In this document: positions 54,137 to 62,926 of the stretch, piece by piece | Position numbering within the stretch: the first letter of the stretch is position 1 | Layout of the letters: each line of letters starts with the position of its first letter | Origin: a bacterium | GTDB lineage: Bacteria; Vulcanimicrobiota; Vulcanimicrobiia; Vulcanimicrobiales; SCRA01 | Direction: 5' to 3' | NCBI GenBank assembly: GCA_004297985.1 | Contig: SCRA01000033.1 | Coordinates: 1 to 64,000 of the forward strand | Length of the DNA stretch: 64,000 bases | Program-made: the position numbers and the translations under genes | The notes under the pieces: generated by a model | Database searches by the model: none | What the model was told of the DNA's origin: nothing | The model's input: only the letters and a program-made list of their open reading frames with translations

Positions 54137-54982
54137 ATGGCTGACGAAGCGAGAAAGTACTGGCTTCGCCTGGAAGAGGTGCCCGAAGCCGGTACCGATC
54201 CCAGCGAGGACAAGGCGGGCAGCGGCCGCTGGCGCGATCTCTCGGCGGTTCTGCAGACGCGCGCCTTCGGCGTCGACGTGCATACGGTGTGGCCGGGACA
54301 GTACACCTCGAAGTACCACCGTCACAGTCAGCGCCTGGAGTTCTACGCCATCCTCGCCGGTCGTGGCCACGTGCTCGTCGGCCAGGAACGCCATGCCGTG
54401 CGCGCAGGCGACTGCCTCTACGTTCCGCCCGGAATCTCGCACACGCTGCACAACTCCAGCGAGCTGCCGCTCTCGGCGCTCGTGTTCGGTACGCGGGAAG
54501 ATGGCGATGCCACCGAGTACCCATTCCCTCCCACCGCACCTTTGGAGCCTGCTAAGCGCAGCACGCTGATCGCGCGCATCGAGGACATCGGCGAAGAGAA
54601 CACCCGCTTCCAAGGGCATCCGTGGGGGCCGCGCTACGTGCGCCCGGTAGGCAAAACGCTGGGCGTGCGCGACTTCGAGGTCGACGCTCAGGACGTGGCG
54701 CCCGGCGCCTACAACGCCAGTCACCATCGCCATGGCGTGATCGAGGAGCTCTTCTTCGTGCTCTCCGGCAACGTCACGGTGCTCGACGAAGGCGAAGAGG
54801 TGCCGCTCGACCGCTGGTGCGCGTACTACGCCCCCCCGGGACGCCGGCACACGATCCGCAACTCGGGCACGAAGGATGCGCGCCTCTTGATCTTCTCCGA
54901 TCCACAGCCACCGGACGAGTTCGTCGTCTACTTCGATCTTCAAGGCAAAGAGATCGCCAAGCCCCAGCCGTCGGTACGCTGA
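54137..54982 (+). CDS. Bicupin protein
   Basis: A 281-residue protein of two cupin barrels, one at about residues 40-125 (motif YHRHSQRLEFYAILAGRG with His ligands, and GDCLYVPPGISHTLHN) and the other at about 175-265 (HHRHGVIEELFFVLSGN, YYAPPGRRHTIRN). Each has the metal-binding His/Glu/His set, so two metal centres are possible. Function unknown; relatives are dioxygenases, isomerases or sugar epimerases. It starts 59 bases from the divergent decarboxylase gene, suggesting shared control. Confidence 0.8.
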   Translation: MADEARKYWLRLEEVPEAGTDPSEDKAGSGRWRDLSAVLQTRAFGVDVHTVWPGQYTSKYHRHSQRLEFYAILAGRGHVLVGQERHAVRAGDCLYVPPGISHTLHNSSELPLSALVFGTREDGDATEYPFPPTAPLEPAKRSTLIARIEDIGEENTRFQGHPWGPRYVRPVGKTLGVRDFEVDAQDVAPGAYNASHHRHGVIEELFFVLSGNVTVLDEGEEVPLDRWCAYYAPPGRRHTIRNSGTKDARLLIFSDPQPPDEFVVYFDLQGKEIAKPQPSVR

Positions 54983-54986
54983 GCCG

Positions 54987-55514
54987 CTACTCGACGCGCT
55001 CCTCGACGGAGACGTTGTAGAGAAACAGGAACTTGTGCCACTCGCCGGGGAGCGTGTTGCGCTTGATGCGGATCCACGGGATGTAGCGCGGCTGCTTCGG
55101 CCGCCGCTTGAGCTGCATGTTCGCGTCTTCCGGCGTGCGGTTGTTCTTGCGGTTGTTACAGCGAACGCAGGCCGCCACCAAGTTCTCCCAGGTCGACGGA
55201 CCGCCTTTGCTGCGGGGAGACACGTGGTCCACCGTCATCAGCCGCTCGCCGCGCACGCTACAGTACTGACAGGTGTAGTCGTCGCGCAGCAGCACGTTCT
55301 TCTTCGTGAGCGCCACCTTCTGCATCGGGCGCTTGATGTAGTAGAGCATGCGGATGATCGAGGGCATGCGCAAAGTGATCGACGTCGAGCGAATGGCCGC
55401 CTCGCGTCCGTGGACCATCTCGGCCTTGCCGCTGAAGAGGAGCTTCACCGCGCGCTGGAACGACGTGATGTTCAGCGCTTCGTAGGTGAAGTTGAGGACC
55501 AGCACCTCACTCAT
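54987..55514 (-). CDS. HNH endonuclease-domain protein
   Basis: A 175-residue protein of a widespread group with the HNH fold in the second half: zinc-like CQYC and CVRCN cysteines around DHVSPRSKGG and the final Asn. The first 80 residues (SEVLVLNFTYEALNIT) are typical of this conserved, uncharacterised family of presumed housekeeping nucleases. It is not linked to a methylase or integrase here. A 220-base leader with a hairpin precedes it. Confidence 0.85.
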   Translation of the reverse strand: MSEVLVLNFTYEALNITSFQRAVKLLFSGKAEMVHGREAAIRSTSITLRMPSIIRMLYYIKRPMQKVALTKKNVLLRDDYTCQYCSVRGERLMTVDHVSPRSKGGPSTWENLVAACVRCNNRKNNRTPEDANMQLKRRPKQPRYIPWIRIKRNTLPGEWHKFLFLYNVSVEERVE

Positions 55515-55534
55515 CGCGGCTCATCCCGCAAACG

Positions 55535-55565
55535 ATGAGAGGCGAGCAGACGCTCGCCTCTTCAT
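55535..55565 (-). promoter_or_regulatory. Stable hairpin in the HNH gene leader
   Basis: GAGGCGAGC (55539-55547) and GCTCGCCTC (55552-55560) form a perfect 9-bp stem with an AGAC loop, extended by ATGA/TCAT-type pairing. It ends about 20 bases before the HNH start and could be an attenuator, or the terminator of the pdxT transcript. Confidence 0.5.
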
Positions 55566-55695
55566 GAAGATGCCTCGACTGCGTAGTGATGCTGCGCGGT
55601 TCAATCGATCGCTGGACACGCGCAGAGGCCGGCCGGGGCTCGGCCAGCCTGGTGGACCAAACGGCGGCCACCGCGTACAGCATCATGACGGAGAT

Positions 55696-55701
55696 ATTGT
55701 A
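55696..55701 (-). promoter_or_regulatory. Candidate extended -10 promoter for the HNH gene
   Basis: The minus strand reads TGGTACAAT, an extended -10 (TGnTACAAT) with no good -35. It would give a leader of about 175 bases containing the hairpin at 55535-55565. Confidence 0.35.
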
Positions 55702-55735
55702 CCACGCCGGGGGCAGGCCTCTCCTTGTCCTGCGA

Positions 55736-56332
55736 TTAGGCCGCGCTCTTCGCGCGCATGCACCAGTCGGCAAACCAACGATGCATGCGCCCGTCGCGCG
55801 TCAGCTCCGGATGGAACGAGGTACCCAGGATGTTGCCCTGGCGCACCATGACCGCCTTACCCTGGAGGTGACAGAGAACCTCGACGCCCTCGCCGACGCG
55901 CTCCACCCACGGCGCGCGGATGAAGACGCCGGGGAACGGCGACCCTCCCAGCGCCGGGATATCCAACGGCACCTCGGCGCTCTCCACCTGGCGCCCGAAG
56001 GCGTTGCGGAGCACCGCCACGTCGAGCACGCCCAGCGTCGGCTGATCGGGCATCCCCACGATCTCCGTGGAGAGCACGATCATGCCCATACACGTTCCCC
56101 AGGTAGGCATGCCGCCGCGGATGCGGGCAACCAGCGGCTCGCGCAACGCGAAGCGATCGAGCAGCTTTGCCACCGTGGTCGACTCACCGCCTGGGATGAT
56201 GAGAGCATCGACGCGCTGCAGTTCCTCGCGCGTCTTGACTTCCAGTCCCGCCAAGCCGGCCCGGTGCAACGCCTCGAGATGCTCGATGACGTCGCCCTGC
56301 AGGCCAAGGACGCCAACGCTGGTCTTGCCCAT
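55736..56332 (-). CDS. pdxT: Pyridoxal 5'-phosphate synthase, glutaminase subunit PdxT
   Basis: A 198-residue class I glutaminase that feeds ammonia to PdxS. The catalytic Cys is in WGTCMGMI, the His/Glu pair in SFHPE, and PGGEST is the glycine loop. The ATG at 56332 shares one base with the pdxS stop (TGATG); a GTG three bases earlier is also possible. The complete PdxS/PdxT pair shows the deoxyxylulose-independent route to vitamin B6. Confidence 0.95.
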   Translation of the reverse strand: MGKTSVGVLGLQGDVIEHLEALHRAGLAGLEVKTREELQRVDALIIPGGESTTVAKLLDRFALREPLVARIRGGMPTWGTCMGMIVLSTEIVGMPDQPTLGVLDVAVLRNAFGRQVESAEVPLDIPALGGSPFPGVFIRAPWVERVGEGVEVLCHLQGKAVMVRQGNILGTSFHPELTRDGRMHRWFADWCMRAKSAA

Positions 56333-57228
56333 CACACGCCCCGGACGTTGAGTAGTTCATTCTGCGGAATCTTCGAGATCTCCAGGCCCGGCATCGCCGT
56401 CCCCTCCAGCGAGCGGGAAGCCTCCGCGACCGCTTTGGGGTCGTTGAAGTAGGTGGTCGCCTCGACGATAGCCTTGGCGAACTTGGCGGGGTTCGACGAC
56501 TTGAAGATGCCGCTGCCGACGAATATGCCTTCGGCCCCGAGCTGCATCATGAGCGCCGCATCGGCGGGCGTGGAGACGCCGCCGGCGCAGAAGTTTACGA
56601 CGGGCAGACTCTTCGTGCGCGCCACGTCCTTGAGCAGCTCGAGGGGCACGCCCAGATCGCGCGCGCGCACCACCAGCTCCTCGGCAGGCACGGCGGCGAC
56701 GACGGCGATCTCGTCGCGCACGGCGCGCATGTGCTTGACAGCCTCGACGATATTACCGGAGCCCGCCTCGCCTTTGGTGCGGATCATCGCGGCGCCCTCG
56801 GCGATGCGGCGTAGGGCCTCGCCTAGATCGCGCGCACCGCAGACGAACGGCACGGTGAACGCGTGCTTGTCGACGTGATACTTGTCGTCGGCCGGCGTCA
56901 GCACTTCCGATTCATCGATGAAGTCGACGCCGATCTCCTGGAGCACCTGCGCTTCGGCGAAGTGACCGATGCGCACCTTGGCCATGACGGGAATGGTGAC
57001 GGCATCCATGATCTTCTGAACGATCGAGAGATCGCTCATGCGGGCGACGCCGCCGGCGGCGCGGATGTCGGCGGGGATGCGCTCGAGCGCCATGACTGCG
57101 ACGGCGCCGGCTTCCTGGGCGATGACGGCCTGCTCCGCCGTGGTGACGTCCATGATGACGCCGCCCTTGAGCATTTGCGCGAGGCCGCGCTTCACCTTGA
57201 TCGTGCCCGTCGAACCCTTCTCTGCCAC
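56332..57228 (-). CDS. pdxS: Pyridoxal 5'-phosphate synthase, PdxS subunit
   Basis: The 298-residue synthase that builds PLP from ribose-5-phosphate, glyceraldehyde-3-phosphate and ammonia. The sequence [48 protein letters not shown] (with one Schiff-base Lys) and [15 protein letters not shown] are diagnostic. The GTG at 57228 follows GGGAGGAAG; the frame runs further upstream without a start of the right context. One of the most conserved proteins in the window. Confidence 0.97.
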   Translation of the reverse strand: MAEKGSTGTIKVKRGLAQMLKGGVIMDVTTAEQAVIAQEAGAVAVMALERIPADIRAAGGVARMSDLSIVQKIMDAVTIPVMAKVRIGHFAEAQVLQEIGVDFIDESEVLTPADDKYHVDKHAFTVPFVCGARDLGEALRRIAEGAAMIRTKGEAGSGNIVEAVKHMRAVRDEIAVVAAVPAEELVVRARDLGVPLELLKDVARTKSLPVVNFCAGGVSTPADAALMMQLGAEGIFVGSGIFKSSNPAKFAKAIVEATTYFNDPKAVAEASRSLEGTAMPGLEISKIPQNELLNVRGV

Positions 57229-57328
57229 AACTTCCTCCCTCGGACCGCCTATCGGCCCATCAGCGTCTCTATCGTAGCAGCGAGAGACAATGATGACATT
57301 AGAGACATTGGGACTCAATCCTCCGGGG

Positions 57329-57784
57329 TCAGGGTCCGGCGTTGGGATTGCGGAGCGGGGTAGGCGGCGTCTCCAGCGGCGGCGTGGAGAGTCCGCTGGC
57401 CGAGGCGCCCGTTGTGGCGCCGCCTGTGCCGGCCGGCGAGGCGGACGGACGGGTCGGCGCGGATGGCGGAACGGCCGTACGCACCGGTTGCGGAGTGGGC
57501 GGCGGGGGCGGAGGAGGCGCCGTGACGTGCGGATCGGGGAAGCGCGGATCGGGAGCGACGCGCACGATCGTGTCCGACTTCCAGTTGCGCACTTGGAACG
57601 GCGCGAGCGAATCCTGGGGATGCGGCGTATAGCGTACGACGGGGACCACCGGAATCTGCTCCACGGCCTTGGCCAGGATACGGAAGCCCAGCAGGCGCCC
57701 CGCCTCGATGCTGATCAGTAGGACCGCCGCTGCGATCAGCAGCATGCGCGCCCAACCGGGGCGCGGATCAGGCGCTCGTCTCAC
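57329..57784 (-). CDS. Membrane-anchored Pro-rich protein of unknown function
   Basis: A 151-residue protein with one N-terminal helix ([19 protein letters not shown]) and a long Pro/Ala/Thr tail after about residue 75 containing an unbroken run of seven prolines. It resembles an extracytoplasmic spacer or TonB-like linker, but lacks the TonB C-terminal domain. The GTG at 57784 follows GAGGA and lies within the end of galT (17-base overlap). Function is unknown; the context links it to galT and the glycosidase. Confidence 0.6.
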   Translation of the reverse strand: MRRAPDPRPGWARMLLIAAAVLLISIEAGRLLGFRILAKAVEQIPVVPVVRYTPHPQDSLAPFQVRNWKSDTIVRVAPDPRFPDPHVTAPPPPPPPTPQPVRTAVPPSAPTRPSASPAGTGGATTGASASGLSTPPLETPPTPLRNPNAGP

Positions 57785-58769
57785 GCAAAATCCTCGCCGC
57801 ATCCTCGGGGATGGTGGGATTGATATACATGCCGCTGCCCCACTCGAAGCCGGCGATCGAAGTCAGGCGCGGCACGACTTCGATGTGCCAATGAAAGTAC
57901 GGCTCACGCTCGCGCTCGAACACCACTGGTGCCGTCTGTAGGATGAAGTTGTACGGCGGATCGGCCAAGGCGGTGTGCATACGCCGCATCACCAGGGAGA
58001 GCAGGGCCGCCAGCTCGCCGATCTCGGCGCGTTCGATGGAGGCGAAGGAAGCGTGGTGGCGGCGCGGCATCACCCATGTCTCGAAGGGGAAGCGTGAAGC
58101 GAAGGGCGTCAACGCAATGAAGCGCTCGTTCTCGGCCACGACTCGCTCGCCGTCGGCGCGGTCCTGCGCTACCACATCGCACCAGACGCAGCGCTCGCGA
58201 AATCCGTAGTAGGCTTTGGCGCCCTCGATCTTCTCCGCCACGGCGCGCGGCACGATCGGCGTTGCGATCAGCTGAGAATGCGGATGCTCCAGCGTGGCGC
58301 CCGCGGCGCGTCCGTGGTTCTTGAAGATGAGTACGTAGCGTAAGTTCTCGACGCCGGCCAAACGCTGATGGCGATCGCGGTACGCCCAGAGGATCTCCTC
58401 GATCTGCTCGACGGCCATCGTCGCGAGATTGGCCTCGTGCTCCGGACACTCCACGATCACCTCGTGGCGCCCCACGCCGTTCATCGCATCGTAAATGCCC
58501 ACGCCCGAGCGCCCCGCATGACCGCTGGCCAAGGCTGGATACTTGTTCGGCACGCAACGCACCCACCAGCCCGGCGCGTTAGCCGGCGAGTTGTGTTCGC
58601 GGAAGGCCAGCACCTCCGGCGGCGTCATCGACTCATTGCCGGGACAGAGCGGACACGGCTCAGTGCGCGGCAGCTCGCGCTCCACAGCATAGTCCGACGG
58701 CCGGGCAGCACGCTCCGTAGCGATGATGACCCAGCGGGAGGTGATGGGATCCTTCCTCAGTTCGGGCAT
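57768..58769 (-). CDS. galT: Galactose-1-phosphate uridylyltransferase
   Basis: A 333-residue HIT-superfamily enzyme of the Leloir pathway, exchanging UMP between UDP-glucose and galactose-1-phosphate. The zinc motif CPLCPG, the active-site HPHSQ (the His that forms the uridylyl intermediate) and the C-terminal HWHIEVVPR are present. ATG at 58769, 13 bases inside the end of the glycosidase gene, so the two are coupled. galK and galE are absent here, so other phosphorylated sugars (ADP-sugar phosphorylase-like activity) are possible. Confidence 0.9.
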   Translation of the reverse strand: MPELRKDPITSRWVIIATERAARPSDYAVERELPRTEPCPLCPGNESMTPPEVLAFREHNSPANAPGWWVRCVPNKYPALASGHAGRSGVGIYDAMNGVGRHEVIVECPEHEANLATMAVEQIEEILWAYRDRHQRLAGVENLRYVLIFKNHGRAAGATLEHPHSQLIATPIVPRAVAEKIEGAKAYYGFRERCVWCDVVAQDRADGERVVAENERFIALTPFASRFPFETWVMPRRHHASFASIERAEIGELAALLSLVMRRMHTALADPPYNFILQTAPVVFEREREPYFHWHIEVVPRLTSIAGFEWGSGMYINPTIPEDAARILRETSA

Positions 58770-61210
58770 GTATCGGGGGGACGCTTCTTCGACGAGGGCG
58801 CGCGTCCTTGAGGCGCCTCCCCCGTAGGAGTGAGCGTGGGCTGCCCGATGACGATCTGACGCATCGCGCCCGCTTCGAGCCGCTCGCGGTAGCGTCTCCC
58901 TCGAAACGCAACCGCCGTATCACGGGGTACATCCGAGACGTTCAGCAGGAAGATGCGCACTCCGTCCTCGGTCTCGAAGGCGATCGCCCCGACATCGATC
59001 GGCGTGATCTCGACGTCGCGGGAGACGTCGCGGCCTGCGTAGAGCGCACGCAGCGGCGGCTCCGCGCTGGCATCCTTTACGTCGCAGTAGACCACTCGCT
59101 CGCGCAGATCGACGACGTAACTGCAGAGGCGTCCGCCGTGATGTACGCGCCCGGCCGCCACCCATTCCCACTCGGGCGGCACCAGCGGCGCGATGTGCAA
59201 GCGCCCCGAAGTCCGATAGCCGTCGAGGCCGCAGAGCGTCTCGGCCACGGCCCACACGTACTTGGCACCCGTCCACGGCGAGAGGTACATGCCGCGGTTG
59301 GTCAGCGAGCCGCCGTCGAACCACTCGGCGAACTGCCCCGGGACGGTGTTCGAGCGATTGCCCATCTCCATGGTGGCATAGACGCGCCGCAGCCATTCCG
59401 CGCACTCACGCACCATGCCGTTACGCGCCAAGGCCACGGCGAACCACAGCGTGAGGTCGGGCCAGACGCCGCCCAGCAAACCAAAGCCGTGCGACGGGAA
59501 GTACCAGGAGTCGGCAATCGAGATGGTGCGCAGCCCCACCGGCGTCGTGAAGTCGTCCTCCTGGAGACGCTGCAGAATTGCTCGGCTGTGCTGCGCGTCG
59601 GCCACCCCAAAGAGCACGGGGAAGACTTCATCGGCCGTGAAGTTGTCTTGATAGTTCTGGGCTTGGTCGTAGTTGAGGACGAAGCCGCCGGTATCTGCGT
59701 TGAACAGGTGCGCCATCATCTTCTCTCGCAACGCCGTGGCTGCGTCTCCGAAGTGCCGCCAGTCCTCGCCGATCCCGAGCACCGCCGCCATCTTGGCCAT
59801 AGCCTCCAGCGCGAAGTAGCCCTCCGCGTTGATCTCCGTGACCGCGCCGTCCAGGTTGTACTGAGGGATGATGTTACGCCACGATGAGATGCCGAAGAGC
59901 TCGACGCCGCGCGCCTGGCAGAAGAGCAGGCCATTCTGATCGCGCTGTGAGAGCATGTACTCCGTGATCCTACGGCAGAGCGGGTAGACCTCGCGCAGCC
60001 AGTCGTCGTCGAGCGTGCAGTTGTAGTGGTGGAGGGTAGCCACAAGATGCAGCGGCGTGTCGTCGTTGATGTTCAGTTCGTAGTTGGTCTTGTAGCCGCT
60101 GACGCCACGCACGTACTCGACAACTTGACCGCTGGGCTCGAGACAGCGGTTGAAGACTTCCAGCGCATCGCGGCTGAACTGCGGCCAAAGATAGTCGTAA
60201 CCGTGCACGAACCATGACGTATCGCGCGAGACGAGGATATCGGACGGCGGCGAGTTGGTCGATCCCCAGCCTTGCGGATACTCCTTGGCCACGCGCAGCA
60301 TGTTGGCTTTGGCCCAGACCACACCGCGCGCGATCTCCGGGGAGGGCACCATGAAGCGAGCTTGGGCGAGCAGATCGGCGTAGAAGGCGGCCGTCTTCTG
60401 TTGCACTTGGCGATCGGCGAGGATGGCCTCGAAGCCAGCCTCCGCGACGGCCGTGCCTTCGCGGTGGAAGCAGACGACGAGGCGCAACTCTTCGCGTTCG
60501 CGCGGCGCGACATCCACCCGATACTCGAAGGCGCCGAAGATGCGCCGGCTCACGAACTCCGCCAGCGAAGGCGTCACCACGTCGAGCCGCGCGCCGTCGG
60601 TCAGCGCGCCACGCTCCATGCTCGAGAGCAGTACCTGCTCGCGAAGCGCCAGCATGCACTCGTGCGGATCGCGGTCGGCACCCCAGATGCGCGCGGCCCC
60701 CGTCACTTCGTTGACGGCGCGGATGCGCCGCCCGTCGCTCTGCGCGCGGACCTCCGGCTCGGGCTCGCCATAGAAGCGCTGGCCGACCAGCAGCGCCCAG
60801 GGAAAGACGGCCACGCGCAAAGGACTGTCGCTGCGGTTGTGCACCACCACGTCGACGACGAAGGCGACGCGGCGTCCATGCTCGTCGCCGTGCGGAACGA
60901 AGAAGGTCTCGGTGACTTGCACGCGTTCGCCCACGCGAAACTGCGCAACCTGCGCGTATGGCAGGAATGTGAACTCTCGCGCCATTTGGCGCGGGAAGAG
61001 CGTAGGCTCTCCCTCGACGCGGTAGGCGATCTGATGGGAGCCGAAGATGATCTGATCCGTATCGGCATCCCAGAGCCCGCGCACGTTCCCCTTGGGCGTG
61101 CAGGAGGCGAACGTCTTGTAGTTTCCGAGCGTCGCGCCGAACGGGATATCCGGCTCCGCCGCCACGTAGGCGCAATACTCGTTCCGCTGGGCGTCGTACG
61201 TAAAGTCCAT
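58757..61210 (-). CDS. Six-hairpin glycosidase-superfamily protein
   Basis: An 817-residue protein with an N-terminal beta-sandwich (about residues 1-270), an (alpha/alpha)6 barrel of the GH-L/GH94-GH15-like type (about 275-680) and a C-terminal jelly-roll (about 690-800). The barrel contains TNSPPSDILVSRDTSWFVHGYDY, YNLDGAVTEINAEGYFAL and WFDGGSLTNRGMYLSPW. Acid residues in these stretches are candidates for catalysis, but the family (hydrolase or phosphorylase) is not resolved. No signal peptide, so it acts inside the cell. ATG at 61210 faces the divergent ispE start. Confidence 0.8.
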   Translation of the reverse strand: MDFTYDAQRNEYCAYVAAEPDIPFGATLGNYKTFASCTPKGNVRGLWDADTDQIIFGSHQIAYRVEGEPTLFPRQMAREFTFLPYAQVAQFRVGERVQVTETFFVPHGDEHGRRVAFVVDVVVHNRSDSPLRVAVFPWALLVGQRFYGEPEPEVRAQSDGRRIRAVNEVTGAARIWGADRDPHECMLALREQVLLSSMERGALTDGARLDVVTPSLAEFVSRRIFGAFEYRVDVAPREREELRLVVCFHREGTAVAEAGFEAILADRQVQQKTAAFYADLLAQARFMVPSPEIARGVVWAKANMLRVAKEYPQGWGSTNSPPSDILVSRDTSWFVHGYDYLWPQFSRDALEVFNRCLEPSGQVVEYVRGVSGYKTNYELNINDDTPLHLVATLHHYNCTLDDDWLREVYPLCRRITEYMLSQRDQNGLLFCQARGVELFGISSWRNIIPQYNLDGAVTEINAEGYFALEAMAKMAAVLGIGEDWRHFGDAATALREKMMAHLFNADTGGFVLNYDQAQNYQDNFTADEVFPVLFGVADAQHSRAILQRLQEDDFTTPVGLRTISIADSWYFPSHGFGLLGGVWPDLTLWFAVALARNGMVRECAEWLRRVYATMEMGNRSNTVPGQFAEWFDGGSLTNRGMYLSPWTGAKYVWAVAETLCGLDGYRTSGRLHIAPLVPPEWEWVAAGRVHHGGRLCSYVVDLRERVVYCDVKDASAEPPLRALYAGRDVSRDVEITPIDVGAIAFETEDGVRIFLLNVSDVPRDTAVAFRGRRYRERLEAGAMRQIVIGQPTLTPTGEAPQGRAPSSKKRPPDTCPN

Positions 61211-62141
61211 GCTAGCCCGCACTTTCTACCCGAAGGCCCCCGTTCCCGACCGGCGAAGCCGACTGCTCGTGTTGCTCCGCGCGCCCGCTAAACTGAACTT
61301 GACGCTCGAGGTACTCGATCGCCTCGACGACGGGTACCATCGGATCCGCAGCGTGATGGTGCCCATTGCCCTCTGGGACGAGATCGCCGTCGAAGGTACG
61401 GCCGATGCCGGCGCCTTCATCGCGCGGCCCGGCGAGTTGGGTAACGAAAGCAACCTGGTCGTCCGTGCCATGGACGTCGGCGGCGTCGACCGCGCGCACC
61501 TCCGTGTCACGCTCAACAAGGGGATTCCCATGGGTGCCGGGTTGGGGGGCGGCTCCAGCGATGCGGCCGCGATCCTGCTCGCCGTGCGCGACGGCCGTCT
61601 GGCCGGGGGGGCCGCGCAGCCGTGGCCGGCGGTGGCGCGCAGCCTGGGGAGCGACGTCCCCTTCTTCCTCGCGGGGGGCCCCGCGCTCGTAGAGGCCACG
61701 GGCGAACGGGTCACGCCGGCCGGCTCGGCACCCCCGTGGTGGGCGCTGGTGGCGATGCCGCACGAGAGCATCGCCACGGCCGAGGCCTACGAGCTGCTGG
61801 ACCAGGCGCGCCGGAGCGCGCCCCGGGTGCGCGGATCGCGCTTGGAGAGCCGCTCGATCCGCGCGCTGGAGGCCCTCCAACGCGCGGACTTCGCCGCACT
61901 CACGAGCCTCCTCGGCAACGACTTCCAGGAGCCGATCTGCGCGGCGCATCCGGCGATCGCCGAAGCCGCACTCGCCCTTGAGTCCGCCGCCGGACGCCCG
62001 GCCATCTTGACGGGGAGCGGCGCGGCGCTCTTCGTGCTCTTCGAGCAGGAGAACGCGGCGCGCGCGGCCGCCGCCCGCCTCGCCGGCGTGTACGGAGAGA
62101 CCTTCGTAGCCGCCTTGACCGACGATGGGAGCTGGCGATGA
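61209..62141 (+). CDS. ispE: 4-diphosphocytidyl-2-C-methyl-D-erythritol kinase
   Basis: A GHMP kinase of the methylerythritol phosphate route to isoprenoids. The ATP loop PMGAGLGGGSSDAAA and the start APAKLNLTLEVLDRLDDGYH are diagnostic, as is SDVPFFLAGG and the C-terminal TGSGAALF. Two starts are possible: the ATG at 61209, or GTG at 61269, which gives the more usual start RAPAKLNL with no long tail. Neither has a clear ribosome site. The next gene overlaps as ATGA. Confidence 0.92.
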   Translation: MLARTFYPKAPVPDRRSRLLVLLRAPAKLNLTLEVLDRLDDGYHRIRSVMVPIALWDEIAVEGTADAGAFIARPGELGNESNLVVRAMDVGGVDRAHLRVTLNKGIPMGAGLGGGSSDAAAILLAVRDGRLAGGAAQPWPAVARSLGSDVPFFLAGGPALVEATGERVTPAGSAPPWWALVAMPHESIATAEAYELLDQARRSAPRVRGSRLESRSIRALEALQRADFAALTSLLGNDFQEPICAAHPAIAEAALALESAAGRPAILTGSGAALFVLFEQENAARAAAARLAGVYGETFVAALTDDGSWR

Positions 62142-62905
62142 GAGCGGTGGTTCTCGCGGGCGGACCAGCCGACGATGAAGTTGCCAAGCTCCAGCCCGGG
62201 GCGGCGAGCAAAGCATTCGTACGGGTGGCGGGGTTGACGCTGGTGGAGCGGGTACTGCGCGGGCTGCGCGAAGCGGAGACCATCGACGCGATCCGCGTCG
62301 TTGCCCCCAAAGAGGCGTTCGGCCACCCTGCGCTCACCGGCGTGGAGGTCCGCCCTTCGGGGGAGCGGATGGTCGAGAGCCTGCGCAGCGCGCTGGAGGA
62401 CCTCGATCCCCAGACCGCGGTGCTCGCCACAGCCAGCGACGTGGCCCTGCTCTCAGGCGAAGTCGTCGATGCCTTCGTGCGCGATGCCACGGCGCTGGAC
62501 GCCGATCTCGTCTACGCCATGGTACGCCGTGAGACGCATCTGGCCCGCTACCCGGAGCTCCCGCACACCTGGGCGCCGCTGCGCGAAGGCACCTTCTGCG
62601 GCGGCGGCTTCGTGCTGCTCAAGCCGCGCGCGCTGCCCAGCATCTTCGAGGCGGTGGAGACCTTCGGCGCGGCCCGCAAGAGCCCACTGCGGCTGGCACG
62701 CTTGTTGGGGTGGGGAACGATCTGGCGCTTCGCGCTGCGTCGCCTGAGCGTGGCCTACGTCGAGCGCCGCGTTCGCGGGCTGACGGGCATCGATGCGCGC
62801 GCGCTGGAATGCCGTTACGCCGAGGCCGCGGTCAACGTCGACCGGGCAAGCGACGTCGCTGCCGTGGAGTCACTCATCGCACAGCGGCGCACGCCCGTCC
62901 CGTAA
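62138..62905 (+). CDS. Nucleotidyltransferase-family (MobA/CobY-like) protein
   Basis: A 255-residue protein with the NTP-transferase start AVVLAGG, the Lys-binding KAFVRVAGLTLVERVLRGL and the ASDVALL metal-site Asp. It groups with glycosyltransferase-A-fold enzymes that attach nucleotides to cofactors or sugars. The middle (RRETHLARYPELPHTWAPLREGTFCGGGFVLL) matches an uncharacterised branch of such proteins. Coupled to ispE by a 4-base overlap. Although ispD is also a nucleotidyltransferase, this protein lacks that family's typical arginines, so I do not call it IspD. Confidence 0.78.
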   Translation: MRAVVLAGGPADDEVAKLQPGAASKAFVRVAGLTLVERVLRGLREAETIDAIRVVAPKEAFGHPALTGVEVRPSGERMVESLRSALEDLDPQTAVLATASDVALLSGEVVDAFVRDATALDADLVYAMVRRETHLARYPELPHTWAPLREGTFCGGGFVLLKPRALPSIFEAVETFGAARKSPLRLARLLGWGTIWRFALRRLSVAYVERRVRGLTGIDARALECRYAEAAVNVDRASDVAAVESLIAQRRTPVP

Positions 62906-62926
62906 TGGGGCGGGCGCGCGGCTCGG

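Noticed and set aside
57264-57300. Promoter for pdxS with TACGAT as -10
   Set aside because: No matching -35 at an acceptable distance; too weak to list.
62893-62915. Hairpin at the end of the nucleotidyltransferase gene as a terminator
   Set aside because: The stem overlaps the stop codon and pairs reasonably, but no T-run follows, so I did not annotate it.
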